DNA of 64,000 nucleotides from Bdellovibrionales bacterium RIFCSPHIGHO2_01_FULL_40_29 (GCA_001771815.1 MEPU01000012.1:62001-126000); one strand, 5' to 3'. Shown: positions 9,004 to 17,213, counted from the first letter of the stretch. Notes: generated from the sequence alone by a model not told the origin. Numbers and translations are program-made.

Positions 9004-9352
9004 ATATGCACCGCAAATTTCTTATGAAGATTTATTTTCAATACATGGATCAAAAGCAGAACCCATTGTCATCCGTTACGCCGACGAAATCATCAAAGGC
9101 GTCTTAAGTCATAAACCCGCAATCGATGCAAAAATCCAAGCCGCCAGCCGTCACTGGAAAATGGAGCGCATGGGCGGGGTTGATCGAAATATGATGAGAA
9201 TTGCTGTCTTTGAAATTTTCCATGCTCAGGAAATGATTGAACCAAAAATTGCAATCAATGAAGCCATTGAAGTGGCTAAAGTTTTTGGATCTCAAGAATC
9301 ACCATCGTTTGTTAATGGTATTTTGGATCAGGTTGTTCGGAATGAACGCTGA
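8954..9352 (+). CDS. nusB: transcription antitermination factor NusB
   Basis: A 132-residue all-helical protein that joins NusE and boxA RNA in rRNA antitermination. The start MRRQSREIALQILFQTEY matches the NusB N-terminus. The middle contains ASRHWKMERMGGVDRNMMRIAVFEI, and the end EAIEVAKVFGSQESPSFVNGILDQV is the conserved C-terminal helix pair. The ATG at 8954 lies inside the nrdR tail (50-nt overlap in another frame). nrdR-nusB adjacency is common in bacteria (often with ribE/ribH, absent here). The following gene starts 11 nt before its stop. Confidence 0.95.
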   Translation: MRRQSREIALQILFQTEYAPQISYEDLFSIHGSKAEPIVIRYADEIIKGVLSHKPAIDAKIQAASRHWKMERMGGVDRNMMRIAVFEIFHAQEMIEPKIAINEAIEVAKVFGSQESPSFVNGILDQVVRNER

Positions 9353-9776
9353 ATCCAAGCTGACTGCAAGCACCGCTTTTGATGCGGGATCAGATCTCTG
9401 GGTGCTCCCCTCAACTCAAAATAAATGGTGGCAAGACATTGATTTTCGAACTGGTTTTTTGCTTTCTCATTCACTTTTATTTCAAAAAACAACAACCTCG
9501 ACAGCTCTTGAAACCATATTAGCCGAAACCCAGATTCAGAAACAAAATTTTCTGACGTCTCAAAAAAGCCTCTTGATTGGAACTGAAGGCCATCTTTTGA
9601 ATAAGTGGATCTTGCTTGTTCCTGAAGATTCCAAACAAGCTGTTAACGAGGTCGTTGAAACCTGCGCCACTTTGAAAATTCACTCGTTACGATTTTTTGG
9701 ATTCCCCAAAGATCAGATTGATCATATTACGGCCCAACTTTCGACCAGTTTAAATCGAATCTCGTTCATCGATTAA
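9342..9776 (+). CDS. conserved hypothetical protein
   Basis: A 144-residue soluble protein with no signal peptide, no transmembrane segment and no motif I recognise. The start at 9342 (MNAESKLTASTAFDAG) overlaps the nusB stop by 11 nt, so it is probably translated from the nusB message; a longer in-frame frame begins inside nusB but is less likely. It lies between nusB and another unknown gene, then ppsR, all rightward. Function unknown. Confidence 0.65.
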   Translation: MNAESKLTASTAFDAGSDLWVLPSTQNKWWQDIDFRTGFLLSHSLLFQKTTTSTALETILAETQIQKQNFLTSQKSLLIGTEGHLLNKWILLVPEDSKQAVNEVVETCATLKIHSLRFFGFPKDQIDHITAQLSTSLNRISFID

Positions 9777-9800
9777 ATGTAAATCGAGTACTCTTAATCC

Positions 9801-10319
9801 ATGATAAAAAAATGGAACGATCAATTAGAAAAAATATTTGAAACCAACACTCAGGATTTGACCCTTATTGAAAGTCAGCAAAGCTTCGAACTCAATGCTG
9901 ACAACACTCAACTTGAAAATTTAAGTTATATTCACAGTTCTGTTACAAGTACCAATAGAACCAATGTTTTTTCGCAGCTTTGTCCATTTTTTGAAATTGG
10001 CTTTTTACTCGAGAAACAGAATAAAAACTATGCCCCCACCCAGGCTTTTGCTTTTGGTCAGCCCATCCGTCTGGATCAAAAAGCGATCACTCTTAATTTA
10101 CCTCAAACTTCGCTTTTTGCAGTTGTGAAAACACCAGCAACAAGTATCTTAAAGAAAATGAACTTTGAATTTCTCAATTCTCGACAAAAAATGAATGCTT
10201 TCATCATCGCTATCAGTCCCCAATTTTCCGTATTAGTTGCCACAGAAATGGCTGAACCGTGGATTAAAGTACGACTTGAAATTTTGCAAAAAACTTTGAT
10301 GAAAATTTCTTTTGAATGA
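9801..10319 (+). CDS. conserved hypothetical protein
   Basis: A 172-residue soluble-looking protein beginning MIKKWNDQLEKIFETNTQDL. It has no signal peptide or clear domain motif. The end (WIKVRLEILQKTLMKISFE) overlaps the ppsR start by 4 nt (ATGA), so it is translationally coupled to the regulator of phosphoenolpyruvate synthase or pyruvate phosphate dikinase. That coupling is the only clue to function. Confidence 0.7.
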   Translation: MIKKWNDQLEKIFETNTQDLTLIESQQSFELNADNTQLENLSYIHSSVTSTNRTNVFSQLCPFFEIGFLLEKQNKNYAPTQAFAFGQPIRLDQKAITLNLPQTSLFAVVKTPATSILKKMNFEFLNSRQKMNAFIIAISPQFSVLVATEMAEPWIKVRLEILQKTLMKISFE

Positions 10320-11161
10320 CGACCGAAAATCCAACCTACTCGATTTTTCTTCTTTCGGACAGCACCGGTGAAACCGCTGTAACGATGATTCGAGCGGCGT
10401 TGGTTCAGTATGCTGAAAAAGATATTAACATTGTTCGCTGCAAAAACATTCGAACCGAAGATCAAGTTCGCGCGGTCATTGATGATTGTTTTAATAAACG
10501 AGGCATGGTTGCTTACACTTTTGCCAGCCCTATGCTCAGAAAAAAAACTGCAGAAATTTGTATTGAACGCTCCATTCCTGCTCTGGATTTCTTAGGCCCT
10601 TTGATCAACACACTAGATCATTTTTTTGGTGTGCCCTCATCCAGCCAAGTGGGAGCGCTTAGACAAACTGATGATATGTACTTTAAACGCATTGAAGCCA
10701 TCGAGTACACCGTTCGACATGATGATGGGAAAACTTATAACGAGCTTGATAAAGCCGATATTGTTTTGGTCGGTATCAGTCGTACCAGCAAAACCCCACT
10801 ATCGATTTTTCTCAGTCACAAAGGCTGGAAGGTGGCCAACATTCCACTGGTGATGGAATCTCCGCTTCCTGAGCAACTTTTTAAAATTGATCAACGAAAA
10901 ATTGTTGGACTTATTATTGATATCGATTCACTTCAACGCATTCGTAAAAACAGACTTGAAAAATTTGGTCAAGATACCGGAAGCGAGTATGCTTCCGCCC
11001 AACAAATTCTAAAAGAAATCGAGTATGCTGAAAACTTATTTAAACAAAATCGACGCTGGCCAGTCTTTAATGTGACCGAGCGCGCTTTAGAAGAAACCGC
11101 TAGCGAAATTGTTCGCATTATCGCTTCGAGAATGGGTTGGCCTGAAAGTGTTTTGTTCTGA
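10316..11161 (+). CDS. ppsR: pyruvate-phosphate dikinase / PEP synthase regulatory protein (kinase-pyrophosphorylase)
   Basis: A 281-residue member of the DUF299/PPSR family. These bifunctional enzymes inactivate PEP synthase or pyruvate phosphate dikinase by ADP-dependent threonine phosphorylation and reverse it by Pi-dependent dephosphorylation. Family features: start YSIFLLSDSTGETA, segment GVPSSSQVGALRQTDDMYFKRIEAIEY, the P-loop GISRTSKTPLSIFLSHKGWKVANIPLV, and the C-terminal ETASEIVRII. It follows an unknown gene with a 4-nt overlap. The target PpsA/PpdK gene is not in the window. Confidence 0.93.
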   Translation: MTTENPTYSIFLLSDSTGETAVTMIRAALVQYAEKDINIVRCKNIRTEDQVRAVIDDCFNKRGMVAYTFASPMLRKKTAEICIERSIPALDFLGPLINTLDHFFGVPSSSQVGALRQTDDMYFKRIEAIEYTVRHDDGKTYNELDKADIVLVGISRTSKTPLSIFLSHKGWKVANIPLVMESPLPEQLFKIDQRKIVGLIIDIDSLQRIRKNRLEKFGQDTGSEYASAQQILKEIEYAENLFKQNRRWPVFNVTERALEETASEIVRIIASRMGWPESVLF

Positions 11162-11176
11162 AGCAGAAGTTTAAGC

Positions 11177-12073
11177 TTAACCTTTTTCTTGATCACCAGA
11201 AATAGCTTGAAACAAAATTTGTGCAGCTTCTGCAATTGGTCCCGCTGATTTAAAGTAATATATAAAATCCATTTTGTAATCGAAATCCAAAATGCGAATA
11301 TGATTTAACCGTCCCCCACGCACTTGCTTACGAATTGAATGTGACGGTAAAAATCCAATGCCCAATCCGGCCTCGATGACACGCTTTAAAGTGCCGACAT
11401 TTGAGGATTCAAAAACTGATTGCAACGTCCCAACCTTACTCTTAAGTAACTGATCAAATTCTGGAAACTCATTTGAGAAATGAACATAGGGAATTTTTTT
11501 AATTTCTTCCAAATTAAGTTGTGGAGGATAGAACTCATCTTTTCCAGAACCCACAAGCCACATTTCCTCCTGAAAAAGCACTTGAGCTTTTGAATCAGAA
11601 AGTGTTGTTTTAAAGTGCTTCTCAATTTCTGGAAGAACTAAAATATCCAATTCACCCTTTTTATAATTCTGCAACAGTGCTTCACCAGTGGAATAATCCA
11701 CCTTGATTTTAAAATCTGGATTGTATTTCAAAAGACGGCTCACCACAGGACTCATCAGATGCAGACCAATTGAATTGAGTGTACCGATTCGCAATTCTCC
11801 TCGAAGCTGTGCACCAACTGATTTAATTGAAATTTCTGTTTGCTGAACTAAACTCAGAATTCTTTTTGCATGATCATATAAAACTTCGCCTTGTGCCGTC
11901 ATTTTAATTTGCTTCGAACCCCGCACGATCAGCTCGACACCAAGCTCGTCTTCTAAATTTTTCATTTGTTGGCTGACCGCTGGTTGTGTCAGATATAATT
12001 TGTCTGCTGCTGCGGTCATACTGCCTTCAGCGACGACCGTGACAAAAGTCTGGAGTTGCGACAAATTCAACAT
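11177..12073 (-). CDS. LysR-family transcriptional regulator
   Basis: A 298-residue LysR-type regulator. The N-terminal winged helix-turn-helix is plain (MLNLSQLQTFVTVVAEGSMTAAADKLYLTQPAVSQQMKNLE), followed by a linker helix and a periplasmic-binding-like effector domain (ELRIGTLNSIGLHLMSPVV ...). Its start is preceded by a GGGGGA ribosome-binding site. It diverges from the exported gene at 12172, which could be its target by the usual LysR logic. The effector molecule cannot be told from sequence. Confidence 0.93.
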   Translation of the reverse strand: MLNLSQLQTFVTVVAEGSMTAAADKLYLTQPAVSQQMKNLEDELGVELIVRGSKQIKMTAQGEVLYDHAKRILSLVQQTEISIKSVGAQLRGELRIGTLNSIGLHLMSPVVSRLLKYNPDFKIKVDYSTGEALLQNYKKGELDILVLPEIEKHFKTTLSDSKAQVLFQEEMWLVGSGKDEFYPPQLNLEEIKKIPYVHFSNEFPEFDQLLKSKVGTLQSVFESSNVGTLKRVIEAGLGIGFLPSHSIRKQVRGGRLNHIRILDFDYKMDFIYYFKSAGPIAEAAQILFQAISGDQEKG

Positions 12074-12116
12074 GAATCCCCCTTATTAACGCTTTCTAGC
12101 CTAACAAAGATATGTA

Positions 12117-12122
12117 TATAAT
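12117..12122 (+). promoter_or_regulatory. candidate -10 box for the gene at 12172
   Basis: A perfect TATAAT lies 50 nt before the ATG at 12172, in the LysR/target intergenic region. There is no good -35 hexamer at 17 bp, as expected for a promoter that depends on an activator such as the divergent LysR protein. Position-only evidence. Confidence 0.35.
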
Positions 12123-12171
12123 ACTAGTTAGATTGACGCAATTTTGTAGCATCAAAGCGAGGGCCATCACC

Positions 12172-12900
12172 ATGAAGCGAACTCAATTCATTTTACTTTT
12201 CATTTTTACCATCCCGACTCTCAGCTGGGGCCGAACATTTAAAAATGCTTACATCTCTTTTGAAATGCTCGACAACTGGAAATGCCAACTCGAACAAACC
12301 GAATGGGTCTGTCGCGCTGAGGGACCACAAGAATCTAAAGAAGCCGTCATCATTCTAACTGCAAAAGAAAAAGGTCCGACGGATACATTTGCTCTTTATC
12401 AAAATCATATGAATAATCCGATCACAACCACCAATCGCGCTGGTCAAAGGCTTACATCAGGGGTTGTTTATAAATCTGTTCAAACACGAATCAATGATCA
12501 GCCCTGGCTCGATGCTCTCCACACCAATAGCGAAGTGCAGAACTACTACACGCGGTATTTAGCCACAATCAAAGATCAAATTGCGATCCTTGTGACCTTC
12601 AGCGCCCATAATAAGTATTACTCAAAGCACAGCACTAATTTTAATAACACTGTAAAATCTTTGCGGGTTATTGCCAGTAAGGATCTTTTATCTCGCCCAG
12701 ATTTAGGCCCACTTCGTGGATCAGGCGAAACCCTGGGATCAGGAATTGGCCAAGCGATGCCGGCTGATTTATTAGCCACAGAAGAAACATCTGGAAAATC
12801 TCGAAAAGGATTCTTAAAGAATCCAATTTTCATGGGACTCTCTATTTTAATTTTAGCGTTGATCGGTTATGTCGTCATGCAGATGAAAAAAAAGAAGTAA
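12172..12900 (+). CDS. exported, C-terminally membrane-anchored hypothetical protein
   Basis: A 242-residue protein with an N-terminal signal peptide (MKRTQFILLFIFTIPTLSWG), a globular region (FKNAYISFEMLDNWKCQLEQ) containing two cysteines about ten residues apart (WKCQ...WVCRAEG) that may form a disulfide, and a C-terminal transmembrane helix (FMGLSILILALIGYVVMQ) with a lysine-rich cytoplasmic tail. The start at 12172 is chosen because it begins the signal peptide; an upstream in-frame start at 12112 is not signal-like. No family recognised. It is divergent from the LysR gene and convergent with the FliL-like gene. Confidence 0.75.
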   Translation: MKRTQFILLFIFTIPTLSWGRTFKNAYISFEMLDNWKCQLEQTEWVCRAEGPQESKEAVIILTAKEKGPTDTFALYQNHMNNPITTTNRAGQRLTSGVVYKSVQTRINDQPWLDALHTNSEVQNYYTRYLATIKDQIAILVTFSAHNKYYSKHSTNFNNTVKSLRVIASKDLLSRPDLGPLRGSGETLGSGIGQAMPADLLATEETSGKSRKGFLKNPIFMGLSILILALIGYVVMQMKKKK

Positions 12901-12901
12901 T

Positions 12902-13378
12902 TCAATTCATTACAAAATCGGTAAAATAGACGTCTTTGACCAAACCTTTGTCGAGCATTTTATTCACTTCTTCAACAATTCGGTCTTTCAAGAATAACTT
13001 TCCCTGAATGGACTCGAGATCATCAAATGTTTTTTCATTCAGAACACGAACAATTCGGTCACGGGCTTTTGCGCGATTTTCTAAATCCATAATTTCCTGA
13101 AATGATTCCGCTCCAATCATATCCAAATTAACCTGAAGACGAATTGTTCGCTTCGGCATTCCGGATAAATTCACAATAAATTTATCCATGGTATAGATCA
13201 TCGGAGCACCGGCAAACTTTTCTTGAATGCTTGCTGGCAATCTCAAGTCTTGTTCGGTCATTGCTTGTGGCGTATGCCCCAATGTCGAAATAAAGACCCA
13301 ATAGCTCCCTAAAAACAGACACGCCAAATTGGACACAACCAATAATGTAATAGCAATTTTCTTAATCAATGCGTTCAT
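12902..13378 (-). CDS. FliL-like flagellar basal-body-associated protein
   Basis: A 158-residue protein with a short cytoplasmic start, one transmembrane helix (ITLLVVSNLACLFLGSYWVF) and a periplasmic FliL domain. The domain shows the typical order: IYTMDKFIVNLSG, IRLQVNLDM, then a helix ending with RDRIVRVLNEKTFDDL, KDRIVEEVNKML and a VYFTDFVMN end. FliL forms rings around stator units of the flagellar motor. ATG at 13378 has an AGAGG ribosome-binding site; an upstream alternative lacks one. No other flagellar gene is nearby, so this is an orphan paralogue or a stray copy. Confidence 0.85.
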   Translation of the reverse strand: MNALIKKIAITLLVVSNLACLFLGSYWVFISTLGHTPQAMTEQDLRLPASIQEKFAGAPMIYTMDKFIVNLSGMPKRTIRLQVNLDMIGAESFQEIMDLENRAKARDRIVRVLNEKTFDDLESIQGKLFLKDRIVEEVNKMLDKGLVKDVYFTDFVMN

Positions 13379-13477
13379 AAGGGCCTCTAAACCTGTTTTA
13401 ATGCAAAGTGCATAAATAACCATTCGGCTTAAGTTGGCCTCCTCTTAAGATTGATAGTGCAAATATAAAAATCAATT

Positions 13478-13535
13478 TTCGCAGTGTCTCACTTTGAAAC
13501 ACTCTGAAATTGAAACACTGCGAAGTCAGTATAAT
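13478..13535 (+). promoter_or_regulatory. inverted repeat and -10 box upstream of the L,D-transpeptidase gene
   Basis: A perfect 10-bp inverted repeat, TTCGCAGTGT (13478-13487) and ACACTGCGAA (13515-13524), encloses 27 nt that include two TTGAAACACT-like direct repeats. A perfect TATAAT follows at 13530-13535, about 70 nt before the ATG at 13604. A TTGAAA at 13510 is a possible -35, though the 14-bp spacing is short. The arrangement resembles an operator over a promoter; a hairpin in the transcript is the alternative. Confidence 0.4.
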
Positions 13536-13603
13536 TGGCTATGCAAAAAATCATGATTGGTTTAACTTTATATTCGAATTTCAACTGACGATAAGAACTT
13601 GTA

Positions 13604-14578
13604 ATGACTTTAAAACAATTCAAAACCCTTACTCCTGCCATGATCTTGTTCTTAGCCTTGCTTTTATTTGCGACACCTCAAACTTTGGCTGAAGATTCAA
13701 CATCAGAAACTCTTTTACCCTCAGAAGTTTTGCTCCTATCTAATGAATCATCAATTGCAACTAATGCTTTTTTAGCCGACAAAACCCGCCGCCTTCTTTA
13801 CATTATTCAAAATGATGATGTCCTGCATAGCAATCCTTTGAATTCTGCATTTGATATTGATATTGGAAAAAATGACGGAAATAAGACAAAACGTGATGAC
13901 CAAAAAACTCCTGAAGGAATCTATCTTCTTCAAGAAAAAAAAGTTCCACCCAATATTCCCTTTGAACTTTTTGGTTCCATGGCCTTCACAACAAATTATC
14001 CTAATGTCTTTGATAAATTTGAAAATAAGACGGGTTCTGGAATTTGGCTTCATTCGATACCTGATGAAGTAGCCCTGAATCGTGGTTCCCGAGGCTGCGT
14101 TGTCCTTCGCAATGATGCACTCAAAAAATTGGAATCTTCAATCACTTTGAATAAAACATTTCTCATTATTAACAGTCAGATTGATTGGCTCAAAGCCACT
14201 GAACACGCCACTCGAAAACAAGCGGCATTGAATTGGCTCAACAGCTGGAAGAATCTCTGGGAAAAACAAGATTTAGAAAAGTATATCCAACTTTACTCAG
14301 ACCAATTCTCAGATCCTAAATTTAATAAGCAAACATGGTTTGCACATAAAAAAAATCTCAAGAACAAATACAAGTACGTTAAAATTTCGACCTCAACGCC
14401 AAATATTTTCAGTCTACAGGATCAGTTTTTATTCCAATTTGTGCAAGACTATGAGTCCGACGGCCACAAAGACCGCGGAATCAAAAACCTCTATGTGATC
14501 AATGATAAGGGAACTTTAAAGATCCTTCGTGAAGAATGGATCGAACTCAAAAATCAAACAGCCCAGCTGAATGATTAA
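13604..14578 (+). CDS. L,D-transpeptidase (YkuD fold) with C-terminal NTF2-like domain
   Basis: A 324-residue exported enzyme. It has a signal peptide (~1-29, AMILFLALLLFATPQTLA), a YkuD L,D-transpeptidase domain with GIWLHS (His150) and the catalytic SRGCVVL (Cys165), and a C-terminal region (~205-315, ALNWLNSWKNLWEKQDLEKYIQLYSDQF) resembling the Cds6/NTF2-like domain found fused to such enzymes. It should form 3-3 cross-links or attach ligands to peptidoglycan meso-DAP in the periplasm. A 10-bp inverted repeat overlaps its promoter region. Its stop overlaps the end of the convergent 58-residue gene. Confidence 0.88.
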   Translation: MTLKQFKTLTPAMILFLALLLFATPQTLAEDSTSETLLPSEVLLLSNESSIATNAFLADKTRRLLYIIQNDDVLHSNPLNSAFDIDIGKNDGNKTKRDDQKTPEGIYLLQEKKVPPNIPFELFGSMAFTTNYPNVFDKFENKTGSGIWLHSIPDEVALNRGSRGCVVLRNDALKKLESSITLNKTFLIINSQIDWLKATEHATRKQAALNWLNSWKNLWEKQDLEKYIQLYSDQFSDPKFNKQTWFAHKKNLKNKYKYVKISTSTPNIFSLQDQFLFQFVQDYESDGHKDRGIKNLYVINDKGTLKILREEWIELKNQTAQLND

Positions 14579-14751
14579 ACAGGATCGCTGTCTTCTTTTT
14601 CGATATCTAATTTTTCAGATTGCGCTTCGAGATCAACCAAAGTCTTTTCATTAGCGATAATATCTTCTGGTTTAATTAAACCTAAACGCACATTCATTTC
14701 CAAAAGTCGTTTATCAAATTTCAAACCTTCAAGCGCTTTATTTAAAGACAT
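14575..14751 (-). CDS. small hypothetical protein, 58 residues
   Basis: ATG at 14751 (MSLNKALEGLKFDKRLLEMN...) runs to TAA at 14575-14577. A strong ribosome-binding site, AGGAG, sits 6 nt upstream of the ATG. The predicted protein is helical and highly charged, with an acidic C-terminus (EKLDIEKEDSDPV), no signal peptide and no transmembrane segment. It overlaps the stop of the convergent L,D-transpeptidase by 4 nt. It may be the first gene before nothing else leftward; function unknown. The good ribosome-binding site and lack of rare features make it a likely real gene. Confidence 0.7.
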   Translation of the reverse strand: MSLNKALEGLKFDKRLLEMNVRLGLIKPEDIIANEKTLVDLEAQSEKLDIEKEDSDPV

Positions 14752-14819
14752 AGTTCACTCCTCGAGAATTGTTTAATTAATGGGCTTATTTGTATCTCAC
14801 TTTACCATCAAAATCCAGC

Positions 14820-15566
14820 TTAATTCCAATACTTTGGGCCATCTTCTTTTGAGCTCATTTTATCATTATCAACAACCAGCCTTAATTTCGAAGTTTTCTT
14901 CTTCAATTTAGATCGGGTTTGCTGTTTTTTCCATCGAGCATGAAAAAGCAAAAATAGATATCCTACGAGCGCTCCCCCCAGATGAGCCATATGAGCCACT
15001 TCACCCCCAGCAAATCCCGTAGTTAGCATGGATGACAACTCAATAGCTGCCGCAATCATGGCAAAATATTTAGCCTTTAAAGGCAGAACCCCAAAAATAT
15101 AAACAACCCGTTCAGCAAAAATAATTCCATAGGCTACCATTAACCCAAATAAGGCCCCAGAAGCTCCCATAACAGGAATGACCAATGGCCCCTGTGCACC
15201 CGTGATCGCCGCATAAATAGCCACCGCAAAACAGTATAGAATTGCAGCCCCAACCCCTGTCACAAAGAAGTACGTTGTAAAAAATCGCGCCCCCCAGTGC
15301 CGCTCAAGATCTGCTCCGATAAACCACAACATCATCAAATTAAAGAAAATATGAAATGGCGACAGGGCATGAAAAAAAATATACGTTGCCATTTGCCACA
15401 ACCAAAAATTTTCAATCACCTGATCTGGATGCAAAATAAACCACGTGCTGATGTTCATTCCAAAAATTTTATCTGCAAAAATTTGAACAACCAACCATAT
15501 TGCGACCATCGCAACAACCAATTTCTTCACAACTGGCGTCAGTGGCGCCATCTGAACTTGATTCAT
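14820..15566 (-). CDS. rhomboid-family intramembrane serine protease
   Basis: A 248-residue six-transmembrane-helix protein. The catalytic dyad is visible: GASGALFG with Ser136 and HMAHLGGALVGY with His195. The WR-like loop 1 region is WFIGADLERHWGARFF, and the N-loop residues FFHALSPFHIFFNLMMLWF match the family HxxxHxxxN pattern in outline. It cleaves transmembrane substrates in the inner membrane. It is the last gene of a leftward run sppA-HIT-rhomboid, overlapping the HIT gene by 4 nt. Confidence 0.93.
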   Translation of the reverse strand: MNQVQMAPLTPVVKKLVVAMVAIWLVVQIFADKIFGMNISTWFILHPDQVIENFWLWQMATYIFFHALSPFHIFFNLMMLWFIGADLERHWGARFFTTYFFVTGVGAAILYCFAVAIYAAITGAQGPLVIPVMGASGALFGLMVAYGIIFAERVVYIFGVLPLKAKYFAMIAAAIELSSMLTTGFAGGEVAHMAHLGGALVGYLFLLFHARWKKQQTRSKLKKKTSKLRLVVDNDKMSSKEDGPKYWN

Positions 15567-16117
15567 ACCTTGCCTCTTTGTTTTTGCGTTGATGCTATTT
15601 TTTTAAAGTACTTTTGATATCTCTTGTAACTGATATCAATAGATTCAATAACCAATTTTGTCTCAGCAATAAGTGGAAAAAAATTCAAATCTCCATGCCA
15701 CCTCGGAACAATATGATAATGAAGATGATCTGGAATACCCGCTCCTGCTGTCGCTCCATGATTCATTCCAATATTAAAACCAGCTGGTTGATAAATATCA
15801 TTTACAGCTTGCATCGCCAGTCGAAGCGTTCTCTGCAAATCCAAATAAGCCTCGTCTGAAAATTCAAAAACACTTCCCACATGATTCAATGGTAAAACTA
15901 AAATATGTCCACTGTTGTAGGGATACTTATTCAAAACAATCTGCGAATGCTTTGTTTGATAAACACATAATGTTTTTAAACTGATCTTCCCCTTAGCGCT
16001 AAGACAAAATACACACTCATTCGATTTGATCAGCTTGCGAACATACTTCATTCGCGCTGGACGAAATAAAATATCTCGCTCCATGGGCCAAATATGATGG
16101 TCCAACTGAATATTCAT
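15563..16117 (-). CDS. HIT-family (histidine triad) nucleotide hydrolase/transferase
   Basis: A protein with the histidine triad HLHYHIVPRW and preceding GFNIGMNHGATAGAGIPD, as in AP4A phosphorylase-like/FHIT-related HIT proteins. N-terminal to it, CVFCLSAKGK carries a CxxC pair typical of this subgroup (possible zinc). An ATG at 16117 (MNIQLDHHIWPMERDILFRP) is used; the frame is open to a TTG at 16159 that would overlap the sppA stop by 10 nt. It is expected to hydrolyse or phosphorolyse dinucleoside polyphosphates in the cytoplasm. Confidence 0.88.
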   Translation of the reverse strand: MNIQLDHHIWPMERDILFRPARMKYVRKLIKSNECVFCLSAKGKISLKTLCVYQTKHSQIVLNKYPYNSGHILVLPLNHVGSVFEFSDEAYLDLQRTLRLAMQAVNDIYQPAGFNIGMNHGATAGAGIPDHLHYHIVPRWHGDLNFFPLIAETKLVIESIDISYKRYQKYFKKIASTQKQRGKV

Positions 16118-16149
16118 TTTCGTTTGAGAGGTTTTCTTTTTCACAAGAC

Positions 16150-17115
16150 CTATTCCCAATACCCTGGCATTAAAAACAGGGGTTGATTCAAGTACTTTAC
16201 TTTCAATAAAGAGTGAATCGCTTCTCCCGCTATTGATTTCTGAGTGAACATTTCTTTCACCTGTTGTAGCGTATTGAGCTCATCATCGTCTTCATCCGCA
16301 AAATCAAGCACATCCCAAAAACCCATTTTATCTCGACGTGGCTTGAAAATACGATAATCATCACCCAAATGAGCCGCTTGAGCAGCCATTCGCACAGCGT
16401 CTTCAAAAGTCCCTTCAGCATCGGCCAACTTAAAGCGTACAGCGGCTGACCCTGTCATCACACGCCCATCAGCAACCGCAGCCACTTCAGATGCACTGAG
16501 ATTTCGCGCTGACGCCACCGTCGAGCGAAACTGTTCATACACTTCATTAATCATATCTTGGAATAGCTGCCGCTCATCATCTCGCATCGAACGATACTCA
16601 GCCCCCGAGTCTTTGAATTTTCCGCTGGTGATGGTGTAACGTTTGATCTTAGCCCAGCCATAAAGCTCTTCCAAGTTGGCAAATTCCATAATCACACCAA
16701 TAGAGCCAATCAGCGCCCCCGGAGTGACAACAATTTTATCACATGCCAGCGAAGCGTAATATCCGCCACTTGCGATCAATCCCGTCGACACACAGATTAT
16801 CGGTTTTTTTGTTTCCTGCTTAGCTCGTAAAATTTCATAATAAATTTCTTGTGATGGCCCAACAGCCCCCCCCGGAGAATTGATATCAATAACAATGGCT
16901 TTCACGGAGTTGTCTTTTTTGTATTTTTTCAAATTAGACAAAAACTTTTTTCCATTCATGATCACCCCATGAATTTCCAAATGTAAAATTTCATTTTTTG
17001 AAAATGCTCTCTCAGTTTCCTCATTCTTATTAGTAAAGTACTTATAAATTCCAAATCCGACGAAAAATAAAACCAAACCCACGAAAAACTTTTTGCGGAA
17101 AGACCACTTGCTCAT
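16150..17115 (-). CDS. sppA: signal peptide peptidase SppA (protease IV, short form)
   Basis: A ~321-residue membrane-anchored serine protease. It has one N-terminal transmembrane helix (KKFFVGLVLFFVGFGIYKYF) and a ClpP-like fold with the region IDINSPGGAVGPSQEI and the catalytic serine in GLIASGGYYASLACD. It degrades cleaved signal peptides. The ATG at 17115 (MSKWSFRKKFF) has a GAGG 8 nt upstream; two further in-frame ATGs (17127, 17142) are possible. It lies downstream of rpsA, separated by terminator hairpins. Confidence 0.92.
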   Translation of the reverse strand: MSKWSFRKKFFVGLVLFFVGFGIYKYFTNKNEETERAFSKNEILHLEIHGVIMNGKKFLSNLKKYKKDNSVKAIVIDINSPGGAVGPSQEIYYEILRAKQETKKPIICVSTGLIASGGYYASLACDKIVVTPGALIGSIGVIMEFANLEELYGWAKIKRYTITSGKFKDSGAEYRSMRDDERQLFQDMINEVYEQFRSTVASARNLSASEVAAVADGRVMTGSAAVRFKLADAEGTFEDAVRMAAQAAHLGDDYRIFKPRRDKMGFWDVLDFADEDDDELNTLQQVKEMFTQKSIAGEAIHSLLKVKYLNQPLFLMPGYWE

Positions 17116-17142
17116 CTCAAACCTCATCTCAGTTGAAAGCAA

Positions 17143-17176
17143 AAAAAAAGGGAACCCTTTTAGGTTCCCTTTTCAT
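17143..17176 (-). terminator. intrinsic terminator of rpsA
   Basis: On the minus strand, AAAAGGGAACC - TAAAA - GGGTTCCCTTTTTTTTT forms a GC-containing stem of about 11 bp followed by a run of nine T residues. This is a textbook rho-independent terminator for the leftward rpsA transcript. The A-rich side also gives a weaker terminator for rightward transcription. Confidence 0.85.
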
Positions 17177-17180
17177 TCTG

Positions 17181-17213
17181 AATCAGTCATTCTGCTATGC
17201 AGAATGACTGATT
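17181..17213. repeat. 15-bp perfect inverted repeat (hairpin) between rpsA and sppA
   Basis: AATCAGTCATTCTGC (17181-17195) is followed by a three-base loop TAT and its exact reverse complement (17199-17213). A second hairpin, CACAATG-ATCA-CATTGTG, lies at 17222-17239. Together with the rpsA terminator these make three consecutive stem-loops in the 3' untranslated region of rpsA. Likely roles are mRNA 3'-end protection or a processing site; a dispersed palindromic repeat element is the alternative. Confidence 0.75.
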
